Shown: positions 1-9,438 of the stretch, in pieces
How positions within the stretch are numbered: the first letter of the stretch is position 1
Layout: every line of letters begins with the position of its first letter
Assembly (NCBI RefSeq): GCF_042887685.1
Contig: NZ_JBHVOS010000008.1
Coordinates: forward strand, 1 to 64,000
Source: Oerskovia sp042887685
Lineage (GTDB): Bacteria; Actinomycetota; Actinomycetes; Actinomycetales; Cellulomonadaceae
Reading direction: 5' to 3'
Length of the DNA stretch: 64,000 bases
The notes under the pieces: model-generated
Database searches by the model: none
What the model saw: the letters and a program-made list of their open reading frames with translations, nothing else
What the model was told of the DNA's origin: nothing
Made by a program: the position numbers and the translations under genes

Positions 1-1539
1 CGGTGGATCGAGATGGACGCCACGGGGGGTGCGCGTGCTATCGCGGACAACGGGAGCTCGGTCCTGACGATGGGGATCAAGGCCGCCGACGAGGGTTCGA
101 TGGCAGGTGGCTGGAAGAACTACCGCAACGACGCGATGCTCTCCGTGGTCTTCGACCGTCCCCCGAGCGGGCCCGCGAACGTGCACCTCTCCGACCCCTA
201 CACCCCCGCGTGCGTGGTCGGTGGCGCGCGTCCCTACATCCGCACCACGACCCCGACCATGAGCTGGACGGTCGCGGACCCCGACGGAACAAGCGTGATC
301 GGGAACCTCGACATCGTCGACTACGCCGCACCGGGCTTCGCCTGGGACGCCCCCGAGGACACCGCGATGGCCTCCGGAAGCACCCACAAGCGCATCGTGC
401 CTGCCGGAAAGCTCATCGACGGCCACACCTACCAGTGGCGCGCCGGTGGCAAGGACAGCGTCACCGGACGCTACGGCCCCATGTCCGCGTGCGAGTTCAC
501 CATCGACATGACGAAACCACCAGCACCGACCGTGACAGCGGTCACCGGGCAACCCGCCGTCTACCTCGAGAACCAGATCGCCGGCGGGATCGGCCAGGCC
601 GGCAAGTTCACGCTCGATCCGAGCGGCGCAGCCGACGTCGTCGCGTACAAGTACTCGTTCAACTCCGACTCCCTGGGCACGACGGTCGCCGTGAGCAGCG
701 GGCACACGCACACGATTCTGCATACGCCGACAGTCGCGGGTGGTACGACGCTGTATGTCCAGACGGTGGATCGTGCGGGGAACATCAGTCCTGTACGGAC
801 GTACTTCTTCCGGGTGGCGTACCCCGAGTTGGTGGGTTCGTGGTTGTTGAACGAGGGGTCGGGTTCGGTCGCGAGCGACGCTCTGGTAGGCAGCCAACAG
901 ACTCGTCCGTTGAATCATCTGGGTGTGGTGGGGTCGGGTATGTGGGTCGATGGTCGGTTGGGTGGTGCGGACAAGGGGTTGTTGTTCGACTCGGTCGACG
1001 ACGTGGCCTCGTCTGCGGCTCCGGTGACGTGGACCGATGGGACGTTCGCGGTGAACGCGATGGTGCGTGCTGATGTGGTGGATGGTTCGACGCGGGTGGC
1101 GGTCAGTCAGGACGGTCGGGTCGCGAGCGGGTTCGGGTTGGGGGTGGCGTCGGGGGCGTCGTGTCCTGCGGGGTTGTCCTCGTGCTGGGCGTTCTGGATG
1201 AACGGGGCTGACTCGACGACCCCGGGGGCGGTGGTCTCGGCCTCGACGGTGCCTGTGGTGGAGGGGCAGTGGGTGTCGTTGACGGGGGTGTATGACGCGG
1301 CGAGCGACTCTTTGAGGGTGGTGGTGTGTCGGCCGTCGGAGTTCGAACAGCCGGTTGCTGGGCCTGGGGTGTCGTTCGTTCCGTCGTGGTTCGCGCCGGG
1401 TGTGTTGCAGGTTGGTCGTGGGCAGGTGGCTGGTGCTGGGGCGCAGCAGTGGCGCGGGGTCGTGTCCACGGTGCGGGCGTACACGGTCGTGCCGACTCAG
1501 GACATGTCGTCCACGGACTGCTACACGTCTGCGTCATGA
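1..1539 (+). CDS. Secreted/surface LamG-like and Ig-like domain protein (5' end outside window)
   Basis: The frame is open from base 1, so the N-terminus and any signal peptide lie upstream; 512 residues are visible. The first third reads as fibronectin/Ig-like beta-sandwich sequence (PYIRTTTPTMSWTVADPDG, DGHTYQWRAGGKD). The rest is a concanavalin/LamG-like module (GSWLLNEGSGSVASD, GTFAVNAMVRAD, QWVSLTGVYDAASDSLRV). The stop TGA overlaps an ATG at 1536, 51 bases before the preferred start of the RHS toxin gene, so the two genes are probably co-transcribed. LamG proteins upstream of RHS toxins are common in Actinobacteria, where they are probably involved in export or surface attachment (inference). 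From about base 720 onward the coding strand becomes strongly G/T-rich, unlike the first 700 bases, suggesting a mosaic gene. Confidence 0.75.
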   Translation, partial: RWIEMDATGGARAIADNGSSVLTMGIKAADEGSMAGGWKNYRNDAMLSVVFDRPPSGPANVHLSDPYTPACVVGGARPYIRTTTPTMSWTVADPDGTSVIGNLDIVDYAAPGFAWDAPEDTAMASGSTHKRIVPAGKLIDGHTYQWRAGGKDSVTGRYGPMSACEFTIDMTKPPAPTVTAVTGQPAVYLENQIAGGIGQAGKFTLDPSGAADVVAYKYSFNSDSLGTTVAVSSGHTHTILHTPTVAGGTTLYVQTVDRAGNISPVRTYFFRVAYPELVGSWLLNEGSGSVASDALVGSQQTRPLNHLGVVGSGMWVDGRLGGADKGLLFDSVDDVASSAAPVTWTDGTFAVNAMVRADVVDGSTRVAVSQDGRVASGFGLGVASGASCPAGLSSCWAFWMNGADSTTPGAVVSASTVPVVEGQWVSLTGVYDAASDSLRVVVCRPSEFEQPVAGPGVSFVPSWFAPGVLQVGRGQVAGAGAQQWRGVVSTVRAYTVVPTQDMSSTDCYTSAS

Positions 1540-1586
1540 CCGACAGATCCAGACCCTTCGCCACCCACTCTCTGAAAGGCAGCGCG

Positions 1587-4500
1587 ATGACGTCTGCGGT
1601 GTCCTTGTCCTGGGCGTTCTCGAGCGCTCGCTTCCGTGCGAGCGTCGGCGCCGCAGTCGGTACGGCTCTCCTTGCCGGGCTGCTGGTCGTCGCGCCCTCC
1701 GCCTCTGCGCAGGACGACCTGCTCGAGCGTGAGGGATGGACGCAGGAAGAGCGCATCGCGCACGGCCTGTCCCTGTACCCCGAGATCGATCCGGAGAAGC
1801 CCCTCAGCGTGACCGAGGGGAAGTCTCGACCGGCCGCGACGGCACAGTCGATCGCGGCGAATGCCGCGGCAGGCACCACGTGGCCACAGGGCGGGGCCGT
1901 CGACCTGTCGCTCCCACCTGAGGGTGGGGAGGTGTCCGGTTCGGCTGGTGGGCTTCCGGTGAGCATCGCTCCCGCCGCAGAGGCCGGGGCGATCGTCGAC
2001 AGCGAGGTGAGCGTCGAGGTCTTCGACCAGAAGGTCGCCGCAGCGACGGGGGTCGACGGCGTGGTGCTCGAGGTCGCGACCACTGCCGCGGAACCGACGA
2101 GCCCGGTGGAGCTGACGGTCGACTACTCGGGCTTCGCCGGAAAGTACGGCGGAGACTGGGCATCTCGCCTTCGCCTGGTCGGCCTGCCTGACTGTGCCCT
2201 TTCCACCCCGGACGAGCCGGAGTGCCAGGAGAGCGTGCCGCTGACGTCGACGAACGACGTCGAGTCTTCGACCGTGACCGCTCGGGTGGAGCCTGCTGCG
2301 TTCGGTGCCATGGCCCTGACGGCAGGCGCCGCAGGTGGCGCAGGCAACTGGTCGGCGACCCCGTTGTCCGCGTCGGCGAGCTGGCAGGCGGGTGGACCCA
2401 GCGGGAACTTCTCCTGGTCGTACCCGATGCGGGTGGTGCCCTCTCCCGGCGGCCTGGCTCCCGAGCTCGCGCTGTCCTACTCGTCCGGGGGACTGGACGG
2501 TCGCGTCGTCTCGACGAACAACCAGTCCACCTGGGTCGGCGACGGGTGGGACTTGTGGTCCGGCTACGTCGAGCGCAAGTACACCTCGTGCAGCGAGGAC
2601 GCGCAGGGGAACGCGAACAACCTCTCGCGCAAGACCGGCGACCTGTGCTGGAAGTCGGACAACGCGACCCTCGTGTTCAACGGCATGTCCACGGAACTCG
2701 TCAAGGATGTCGCGACCGGTGCCTGGAAGCCGGAGTCGGACGACGGCTCGCGCGTCGAGCGACTGACCGGTGCGTGGAACGGCGACAACGACACCGAGTA
2801 CTGGAAGGTCACGACCCCCGACGGAACCCAGTACTTCTTCGGCCGCGACAAGCGGTCCGCGTCGGATCCTCTCGCGCTCGGCTCTGCGTGGACCGTCCCT
2901 GTGTACGGCAACCACCCCGGTGAGCCCTGCTACCAGGCGACGTTCGAGGCGTCGTCGTGCACGCAGGGGTGGAAGTGGAACCTCGACTATGTCATCGACC
3001 CGTTCGGCAACTCCCTGACGTACACGTACGGCAAGGAGACCAACAGCTACGGACGCAACCTCAACACCGCGGTGTCGTCGTACGACCGCGGCGGCTACCT
3101 GAAGTCGGTCGAGTACGGGACGCGTGCGGGTGCGGAGGCAGGGGCCCAGGCGCCCATGCGCGTCGACTTCACGGTCGCCGAGCGCTGCCTGCCGTCGGGC
3201 ACCGTCACCTGCACCGAGGCCCAGCTGACCGCGGCCAACGCGTCGAAGTGGCCGGACGTGCCCTTCGACCTCATCTGCTCGTCCACCACGACGTGCCCCA
3301 CGCAGAGCTCGCCGTCATTCTTCACGCGCAAGCGCCTGACGTCGGTCACGACGAAGGTCCTGAACGGCGCGTCGTACCGCGAGGTCGACTCCTGGACCCT
3401 GGGGCACCAGCTTCCTGACCCGGGCGACGGGAGCGACCCGGTCCTGTGGTTGTCGTCGATCGAGCACAAGGGGCTGGCCGGCGGCACGATCACGCTGCCC
3501 AAGGTCACGTTCATCGGCCAGCAGATGGCCAACCGGGTGGACACGCTCGGCGACCACGGACCGCCCATGAACCGCCTGCGAGTCATCGCGGTCAACAGCG
3601 AGTCGGGCGGGACGATCTCGGTCAACTACTCGCCGATCGACTGCACGAGCTCGAACCTTCCGGCCTCTCCCGAGACCAACACCCGCCGGTGCTTCCCGGT
3701 GTTCTGGACGCCCGAGGGACTCCCGGACCCGATCATGGAGTACTTCCACAAGTACCTCGTCACGTTGGTGGTCTCCGACGGCCGTGACTCGCAGTCGCTG
3801 GCGACCGAGACCCGCTACAGCTACGTGGGTACGCCCGCCTGGCACTACGACGACAGCGAGCTGACCCCGCCCAGGCAGCGGACCTGGGCGCAGTTCCGGG
3901 GCTACGGCACGGTCGACGTCATCACCGGCGCGTCCACCACGACCCAGCTCAAGACCCGCTACCGGTATTTCCGGGGCATGGACGGGGACCGCGCGGCTCC
4001 CGCAGGCGGGGTCCGCAGCGTCGCGGTCGACGGCATCACCGACCACGACCGGTTCAGCGGGATGACGCGCGAGGAGACCACGTACAACGGGGCCGAGGTC
4101 GTCTCGACGTCGCTCTCGACGCCGTGGCGCTCCCCGGCGACAGCGACCGGTGCCGACGGGACCAAGTCCTACTTCACCGGCGAGTCGGTCAGTGAGACGC
4201 GGACCACCGCGCCGAGCGTCCCGGGGGGCGTGCAGACCACCCGGACGGTCACGACGTACGACGACACCTACGGGTCGCCGGTCCAGGTCGAGGACCTGGG
4301 CGACGTCGCGACCGCTGCCGACGACAAGTGCACCCGCCTGGAGTACGCCCGCAACACGACGGCGAACATCCTGTCCACTGTCAAGCGGTCGGAGTCGGTC
4401 GCCGTGGCGTGCGGTGTCACGCCGTCCCGTCCGGGCGACGTGGTCAACGACGAGCGCATGCTGTACGACGGCGCCGCGTACGGTGTCGCACCGACCAAGG

Positions 4501-7500
4501 GGCGCGCGACCGCGACCCAGCAGGTCAAGTCCTTCTCGGGGGCGACGCCCGAGTACCTGACGACCATGACGAGCACGTTCGACGCCTTGGGCCGCGCCAT
4601 CACGCAGACCGACGCGCTGGGACGGACGACCTCGATGGCGTACACCCCGGCGGGCGCCGGTCCGGTGACCAAGGTCGTGACGACAACTCCCGACCCTGAT
4701 GGTGCCGGGGCCCTCACCCCGCTGGTCACGAGCATGGACCTCGACCCTGCGTGGGGCGTGCCGGTGAAGTCGGTCGACCCGAACGGCAAGGTCACGACGG
4801 CGACGTACGACGCGTTCGGGCGACTGACGAACGTGTGGATGCCGGACCGGCCGCAGGCCACGAAGTCCCCGAGCATCACGTACGAGTACCAGGTGCGGTC
4901 CGACGGGCCGAACTCGGTGACCACCAAGACTCTCACCTCGGCAGAGACGTACATGACGTCGGTCGCTCTTTACGACGGCCTGCTGCGTGCGCGTCAGACG
5001 CAGGCGCCATCGGTCGACAAGGACAGTCCCGGTCGCATCGTGACGGACCAGATCTACGACTCCCGCGGGTTGGTCATCCGGTCCACCAGCCCGTGGTTCA
5101 CGGAGGGGATCCCTGGTCTGACCACGGTCGTCCCCACGACCCCGGTCCCGGGGCGCACGGTCATGGAGTACGACGGCGCGGGGCGCGCGACGGTGCAGAG
5201 CGTGCAGGTGGGCGAGCAGGAGAAGTGGCGCACGACCACGACCTACGGTGGCGACCGGGTCACGGTCATACCGCCTGCGGGTGGCACCCCTCAGACGACG
5301 ATCAGCGACGCTCGCGGCAACCTCGTCGAGCTGCGTCAGTACACGACCGCCTCCGTCACCGGACCGTTCCAGTCGACGACCTACACCTACGACAAGGACG
5401 GTCAGCTCGCGACGACCAGGGACACCGCGGGCAACACGTGGTCCAACACGTACGACATCCTCGGTCGGGTCGTCTCCGCCTCGGACCCTGACAAGGGCAC
5501 GACGAGCACGACGTACGACGACGCGGGCCAGGTGGTCACCACGACCGACGCGCGCGGCATCGTCCTGGCGAGCAAGTACGACCACCTGGGCCGTCCCACG
5601 GAGACACGTGAAGGCTCCCTGACGGGTGCGCTGCGCTCGTCGTGGTCCTACGACACCCTCGCCAAGGGGCAGCTCACCTCGACCACCCGCTACGACAAGG
5701 GCAACGCCTACGTCATGGCGGTCACGTCCTACGACGCGCTGAATCGCCCGTTGGGCCAGTCCCTGAAGCTGCCGGCGTCCGAGGGCGCCCTTGCGGGCAC
5801 CTACACGAGCGCCCTGACCTACACGGCCGACGGCCAGGTGAAGACCGTCTCGCTGCCCGCGGTGGGAAATCTCCCGGCGGAGACGGTGGGAACCATCTTC
5901 GACGACCAGTCCCTGCCCAGCCGGGTGGTCTCGGGCAACGGTGGTGTCTATGCGGCGAGCACGAAGTACTCGCCGTACGGAGAGATCCTGGTCCAGGACC
6001 TGGGCGACGTGTACTCGACGATCCAGCACAACACCTACGAGCACGGCACCCGGAGGCCGATGACCGCCAAGGTCGAGCGCGAGGGGATCGCGAACCTGGA
6101 CCTCGATGTGAGCTACGGCTACGACGCGGCCGGGAACATCACCTCGATCTCGAACAAGCCGATGGGCTCGACCAGCGACACCCAGTGCTTCACCTACGAC
6201 GGCCTGCGACGCCTGACCGAGGCCTGGACCCCGGCGAGCAACGACTGCGCGACCCCTCGCACGGCTGCGGCTCTCGGCGGTGCAGCACCGTACTGGACGA
6301 GCTACACCTTCGACCCGGTCGGTAACCGGACGAGCACGACCCAGCACACCACTGCCGGCGACCGGACCTCCGCGTACACCTACCCCGCGGCAGGTGCTGC
6401 GCGACCGCACGCCGTCACGCAGGTGACGACGACGGGGACGGCAACCGCGACGAACACCTACGGCTACGACCAGACGGGGAACACCACCACGCGGGCGGTC
6501 GCCGGACAGCCGGTGCAGGCGCTCGCGTGGGACGCCGAGGGCAAGCTCGACACCGTCACTGAGGCCGGCGTCGTCACGGACGACTACCTCTACACGCCCG
6601 AGGGCGACCGACTCCTGCGACGCCAGGACGGGGCGACCACCATCTACCTGCCAGGCGGGCAGGAGCTCACTCTGACCCAGGGCGGAGACCTCAAGGCGAC
6701 CCGCTACTACTCCCTGGCAGGGCAGACGGTCGCCGTGCGCACCGGGGTGGGTGCCGCAGGCGTCGACACTCTTGTCGCGGACCACCACGGGACCGCCGAG
6801 ATGACGGTCAACAATGCGACCCAGCAGGTCACGCGTCGCTACCACGACCCGTATGGGAACGCTCGCGGCACCTCGCCGACGAGCTGGGTCGACGACAAGG
6901 GCTTCCTCGGGAAGCCGGTCGACTCGACCGGTCTGACCAGCGTCGGGGCCAGATACTACGACTCGCAGCTCGGCAGGTTCATCTCGGTCGACCCGATCAT
7001 GGACCTCACCGACCCCCAGCAGTGGTCGGCGTACGCCTACGCCGACAACAACCCTGTGACGTACTCGGACCCCACAGGACTGCTGTCCTGGAAGGGGGCG
7101 TGGAACAAGGTCAAGAAGGCCGGCGGCGCCGTTAATGGTTTCGTCAAGAAGTACCAGGGCGAGATCGTCGGCGCTGTCGTGGGCGTCGTCGTCACCTCCG
7201 GTTGCCTGGCCGTCACGGCCGGCGCCGGAAGCCTGGGCTGCATGGCCCTCGGCGGCGCAGCGGGTGGAGCTGCCACCAACCTCTGGAAGAGCAAGGTCCA
7301 GAAGACCCAGAAGTTCTCCCTGATGGGGTTGGCTCGCGACACGGTGATGGGCGGAGCCCTGGGCTTCCTCGGTGGAGCCGGTGGAAAGCTGCTCGCGCCA
7401 GCGCTGGGCAAGGCTTCGACCAGCATCCGCGCCGCGGTCTCCCGGACGACCACAGCGAAGAAACCGGTGTCGACGTCGGCCGCCACAACGAATGCGACAA

Positions 7501-7910
7501 AGTCTCCACCAAAGCCAGCTGCTGCGGGTGCGTCCGCACCAAAGCCGTCTCCCGTTAGTGTTGCGGGTGCGGATGAGCTCCATTCGATCGCCACGGCGCC
7601 CATGAAGGGACAGTTGACTTCCGCTGGTCGAGCTCTCCAAAAGCATGGCGATACCAGCGTAGATAACATCGCCAAACGAGGCGCAGAACATGTTTCGCGA
7701 TACGACTTCGGAAAGCTAACCAACTTGCAGAAGTCCGAGGTTGCCGACGAGATGATTCAGGAGATTCTTACAAACCCAAATGCGACGGATGTCGTATCGG
7801 CCGCATCGGCGCACTACGGTGCTGTCACTAGAGATATCATGATCCCTGGGGGTTGGGGCGCCCGATGGAGTATGCGCGGAGGTCAAGTTGCCTTCGAGGG
7901 CTTCTTGTAG
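1587..7910 (+). CDS. Secreted RHS/YD-repeat polymorphic toxin
   Basis: This 2107-residue protein starts at ATG 1587, chosen because GAAAGG (1574-1579) sits 7 bases upstream; an in-frame ATG at 1536 overlapping the previous stop is the alternative. Residues 1-41 form a signal peptide (hydrophobic stretch ending ASA/QDD). The body carries an SpvB-like region (LAPELALSYSSGGLDGRV) and then many YD repeats (TYDAFGRL, TYDKDGQL, YDHLGRP). It ends in the RHS core signature RYYDSQLGRFISVDP ... YSDPTGL, closing near residue 1831. The remaining 275 or so residues are the variable tip: a hydrophobic glycine/alanine-rich stretch, a proline/alanine/lysine linker, and a C-terminal domain with GRALQKHG and GARWSMRGG. 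By family knowledge the RHS core encapsulates the tip and the tip is the toxin. Its activity is not recognised; a nuclease is a guess. Confidence 0.9.
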   Translation: MTSAVSLSWAFSSARFRASVGAAVGTALLAGLLVVAPSASAQDDLLEREGWTQEERIAHGLSLYPEIDPEKPLSVTEGKSRPAATAQSIAANAAAGTTWPQGGAVDLSLPPEGGEVSGSAGGLPVSIAPAAEAGAIVDSEVSVEVFDQKVAAATGVDGVVLEVATTAAEPTSPVELTVDYSGFAGKYGGDWASRLRLVGLPDCALSTPDEPECQESVPLTSTNDVESSTVTARVEPAAFGAMALTAGAAGGAGNWSATPLSASASWQAGGPSGNFSWSYPMRVVPSPGGLAPELALSYSSGGLDGRVVSTNNQSTWVGDGWDLWSGYVERKYTSCSEDAQGNANNLSRKTGDLCWKSDNATLVFNGMSTELVKDVATGAWKPESDDGSRVERLTGAWNGDNDTEYWKVTTPDGTQYFFGRDKRSASDPLALGSAWTVPVYGNHPGEPCYQATFEASSCTQGWKWNLDYVIDPFGNSLTYTYGKETNSYGRNLNTAVSSYDRGGYLKSVEYGTRAGAEAGAQAPMRVDFTVAERCLPSGTVTCTEAQLTAANASKWPDVPFDLICSSTTTCPTQSSPSFFTRKRLTSVTTKVLNGASYREVDSWTLGHQLPDPGDGSDPVLWLSSIEHKGLAGGTITLPKVTFIGQQMANRVDTLGDHGPPMNRLRVIAVNSESGGTISVNYSPIDCTSSNLPASPETNTRRCFPVFWTPEGLPDPIMEYFHKYLVTLVVSDGRDSQSLATETRYSYVGTPAWHYDDSELTPPRQRTWAQFRGYGTVDVITGASTTTQLKTRYRYFRGMDGDRAAPAGGVRSVAVDGITDHDRFSGMTREETTYNGAEVVSTSLSTPWRSPATATGADGTKSYFTGESVSETRTTAPSVPGGVQTTRTVTTYDDTYGSPVQVEDLGDVATAADDKCTRLEYARNTTANILSTVKRSESVAVACGVTPSRPGDVVNDERMLYDGAAYGVAPTKGRATATQQVKSFSGATPEYLTTMTSTFDALGRAITQTDALGRTTSMAYTPAGAGPVTKVVTTTPDPDGAGALTPLVTSMDLDPAWGVPVKSVDPNGKVTTATYDAFGRLTNVWMPDRPQATKSPSITYEYQVRSDGPNSVTTKTLTSAETYMTSVALYDGLLRARQTQAPSVDKDSPGRIVTDQIYDSRGLVIRSTSPWFTEGIPGLTTVVPTTPVPGRTVMEYDGAGRATVQSVQVGEQEKWRTTTTYGGDRVTVIPPAGGTPQTTISDARGNLVELRQYTTASVTGPFQSTTYTYDKDGQLATTRDTAGNTWSNTYDILGRVVSASDPDKGTTSTTYDDAGQVVTTTDARGIVLASKYDHLGRPTETREGSLTGALRSSWSYDTLAKGQLTSTTRYDKGNAYVMAVTSYDALNRPLGQSLKLPASEGALAGTYTSALTYTADGQVKTVSLPAVGNLPAETVGTIFDDQSLPSRVVSGNGGVYAASTKYSPYGEILVQDLGDVYSTIQHNTYEHGTRRPMTAKVEREGIANLDLDVSYGYDAAGNITSISNKPMGSTSDTQCFTYDGLRRLTEAWTPASNDCATPRTAAALGGAAPYWTSYTFDPVGNRTSTTQHTTAGDRTSAYTYPAAGAARPHAVTQVTTTGTATATNTYGYDQTGNTTTRAVAGQPVQALAWDAEGKLDTVTEAGVVTDDYLYTPEGDRLLRRQDGATTIYLPGGQELTLTQGGDLKATRYYSLAGQTVAVRTGVGAAGVDTLVADHHGTAEMTVNNATQQVTRRYHDPYGNARGTSPTSWVDDKGFLGKPVDSTGLTSVGARYYDSQLGRFISVDPIMDLTDPQQWSAYAYADNNPVTYSDPTGLLSWKGAWNKVKKAGGAVNGFVKKYQGEIVGAVVGVVVTSGCLAVTAGAGSLGCMALGGAAGGAATNLWKSKVQKTQKFSLMGLARDTVMGGALGFLGGAGGKLLAPALGKASTSIRAAVSRTTTAKKPVSTSAATTNATKSPPKPAAAGASAPKPSPVSVAGADELHSIATAPMKGQLTSAGRALQKHGDTSVDNIAKRGAEHVSRYDFGKLTNLQKSEVADEMIQEILTNPNATDVVSAASAHYGAVTRDIMIPGGWGARWSMRGGQVAFEGFL

Positions 7911-7937
7911 TCGAGAGATTTCTGAAGGGTGGAAAAA

Positions 7938-8387
7938 GTGCACTACAAGGCCGAGGACTTTGAGATAGATGGTGCGCTGCGTGACATTTGCATCTTCGAT
8001 ACAAGTGTTCGGGACTGGGAACTGCTGATCGCCGCACTTTCGCGCTCTGGTTGGGAGATGCGTTTTCGTCTCACTCTGCCAGAGGGGGAAGCGGAGGTGT
8101 TGGAAGACGTATCTGAGCTATTTGATCGGCTTGCCGTCGACGGCGAGATTTCGGCTGCCATGTCGGTTCGCGTGGGCGAAGTAGTATTCTCCAGCTACTT
8201 CTTTGACCCAGAACGGGTTGAGTTTACTTTCAATCCGCGTGACGTCAGGGGCGAAGTTTCCTTTGGCTCGCTTGAGAAATTCATGACTTGGCTCGGGGGT
8301 GTCACGGGGAAGCGTGTGGTAATGACAATGGAGAGTGTTGACCAGCGATTGTTGCCGCCTCTTTTGGAGTACTTGCCAACGCAATAG
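7938..8387 (+). CDS. Putative immunity protein for the RHS toxin tip
   Basis: This 149-residue cytoplasmic protein has no signal peptide or membrane segment and is rich in Asp/Glu. GTG 7938 is preferred because GAAGGG (7924-7929) lies 8 bases before it; GTG 7929, with no room for that ribosome site, is the alternative. It begins 27 bases after the toxin stop, the usual place for a cognate immunity gene. No family is recognised from the sequence, so the immunity role rests on position, size, acidity and composition. The 60 bases at 8161-8220 count 32 G+C (53%), far below the window norm, and match the toxin tip rather than the toxin core, which argues that tip and immunity gene moved together. 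Confidence 0.7.
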   Translation: MHYKAEDFEIDGALRDICIFDTSVRDWELLIAALSRSGWEMRFRLTLPEGEAEVLEDVSELFDRLAVDGEISAAMSVRVGEVVFSSYFFDPERVEFTFNPRDVRGEVSFGSLEKFMTWLGGVTGKRVVMTMESVDQRLLPPLLEYLPTQ

Positions 8388-8401
8388 ACAGGTTTGCCTC
8401 T

Positions 8402-8521
8402 GTGTCTGAACGGCCGGTGCGGTCAACGCCGGGTTCCGATTCTTCGGTCGCGCACCTCGTGGTCGAGCTCGCTCGGCAAGGGTTCGTGAAGAGGGTTCTA
8501 GACGGGGAGTTGATTCGCTGA
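8402..8521 (+). other. Short ORF, possible immunity-gene remnant
   Basis: A 39-codon frame runs from GTG 8402 to TGA 8521 and encodes a short peptide ending VKRVLDGELIR. There is no convincing ribosome site and no recognised family. It lies directly after the immunity gene, where old immunity fragments often accumulate behind RHS tips. It may equally be chance. Confidence 0.2.
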
Positions 8522-8569
8522 CCGCTAGACTCGGCGCTCACCGTTCAAGCGAGCCGGTGTTGAGTCGAA

Positions 8570-9343
8570 TCATGAAGCGCCCAGCATTACGTTCTCCTGT
8601 CCCAGGAGCCGCCCGTCCGCCAGGTGCACCCGCGCGTCGACCGTGCTGAGCGTCGCCTCGTCGTGGGTCACGACGATGGTCGCGGCTCCGGTCTCGCGGG
8701 TCAGCCGCGTGACGAGCTCGATGATCTGGAGGCCGCGTGCGTGGTCGAGCGCGGAGGTGGGCTCGTCGACGAGCAGGACCTCGGGGTGGTTCATGAGGGC
8801 GCGGGCGATCGCGACGCGCTGGCGCTGACCGCCGGAGAGCTGACCGGGTCGCTTGGCGGCCTGGTCTCGCAGCCCGACGGCGTCGAGCAGCTCGAGCGCC
8901 CGGTCGCGGTGCGCCGAGGGCCGCTCGCCGCGCAGGTGGCTCATGAGCTCGAGGTTCTCGAGCGCCGTGAGCGACGCGATGAGCTGCGGCTGCTGGAAGA
9001 CGATCCCGATCCGGTCGCGCCGCAGCCGCGCCGCGTCCGACGAGACGGCGGACGCGGCGCGCCGCGATCGCTGTGGTGAGCCCTGCGACGCACCAGCCGG
9101 TGCACCAGCGGTCGCCCCGCCGACGGGCGCGTTCACGACGTCGCCCCCGATGCGCACTTCGCCCGCGGTCGGTGTCGTGAGGGTCGCCGCGACCGCGAGG
9201 AGCGAGGACTTGCCCGAGCCCGACGGGCCGAGCACCGCGGTCGTGGTCCCGGCGGGGACGGTCAGGGAGACGTCGTCGACCGCGGTGACGGTCGACTCGC
9301 CGTCGGGGTAGACGAGGGTGACATGGTCGAGAGTGAGGTCCAT
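8570..9343 (-). CDS. ABC exporter ATP-binding protein, MacB/LolD type
   Basis: This 257-residue nucleotide-binding subunit starts at the ATG at 9343, preceded by GAAAGG in the antisense direction; longer frames upstream lack a ribosome site. Walker A GPSGSGKS is at residues 39-46, the Q-loop near 117, the ABC signature LSGGQ at 169-173, Walker B LLLVDEP-like sequence follows, and the switch histidine is in VTHDE. Residues about 72-103 are an Ala/Gly/Ser insertion between the Walker A region and the Q-loop that family members normally lack. It lies 95 bases downstream of the FtsX-like permease and would energise it in efflux of peptides, lipids or drugs. The divergent two-component system suggests regulation by membrane or cell-wall stress. 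Confidence 0.9.
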   Translation of the reverse strand: MDLTLDHVTLVYPDGESTVTAVDDVSLTVPAGTTTAVLGPSGSGKSSLLAVAATLTTPTAGEVRIGGDVVNAPVGGATAGAPAGASQGSPQRSRRAASAVSSDAARLRRDRIGIVFQQPQLIASLTALENLELMSHLRGERPSAHRDRALELLDAVGLRDQAAKRPGQLSGGQRQRVAIARALMNHPEVLLVDEPTSALDHARGLQIIELVTRLTRETGAATIVVTHDEATLSTVDARVHLADGRLLGQENVMLGAS

Positions 9344-9438
9344 GGTGTGCCTTTCAGGAGCAGTCTTCAGGTGCAAGGAGCGTCAAGGAGGAAGGAGAGC
9401 GCCAACGCCGCCGCAGTAGCAGGGAGCAGGCGGTCGCC

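Noticed and set aside
3315..7691. Very long antisense open frame across the RHS gene
   Set aside because: It is a GC-driven shadow: Arg/Gly/Val-rich with no domain, while the sense strand encodes clear YD repeats.
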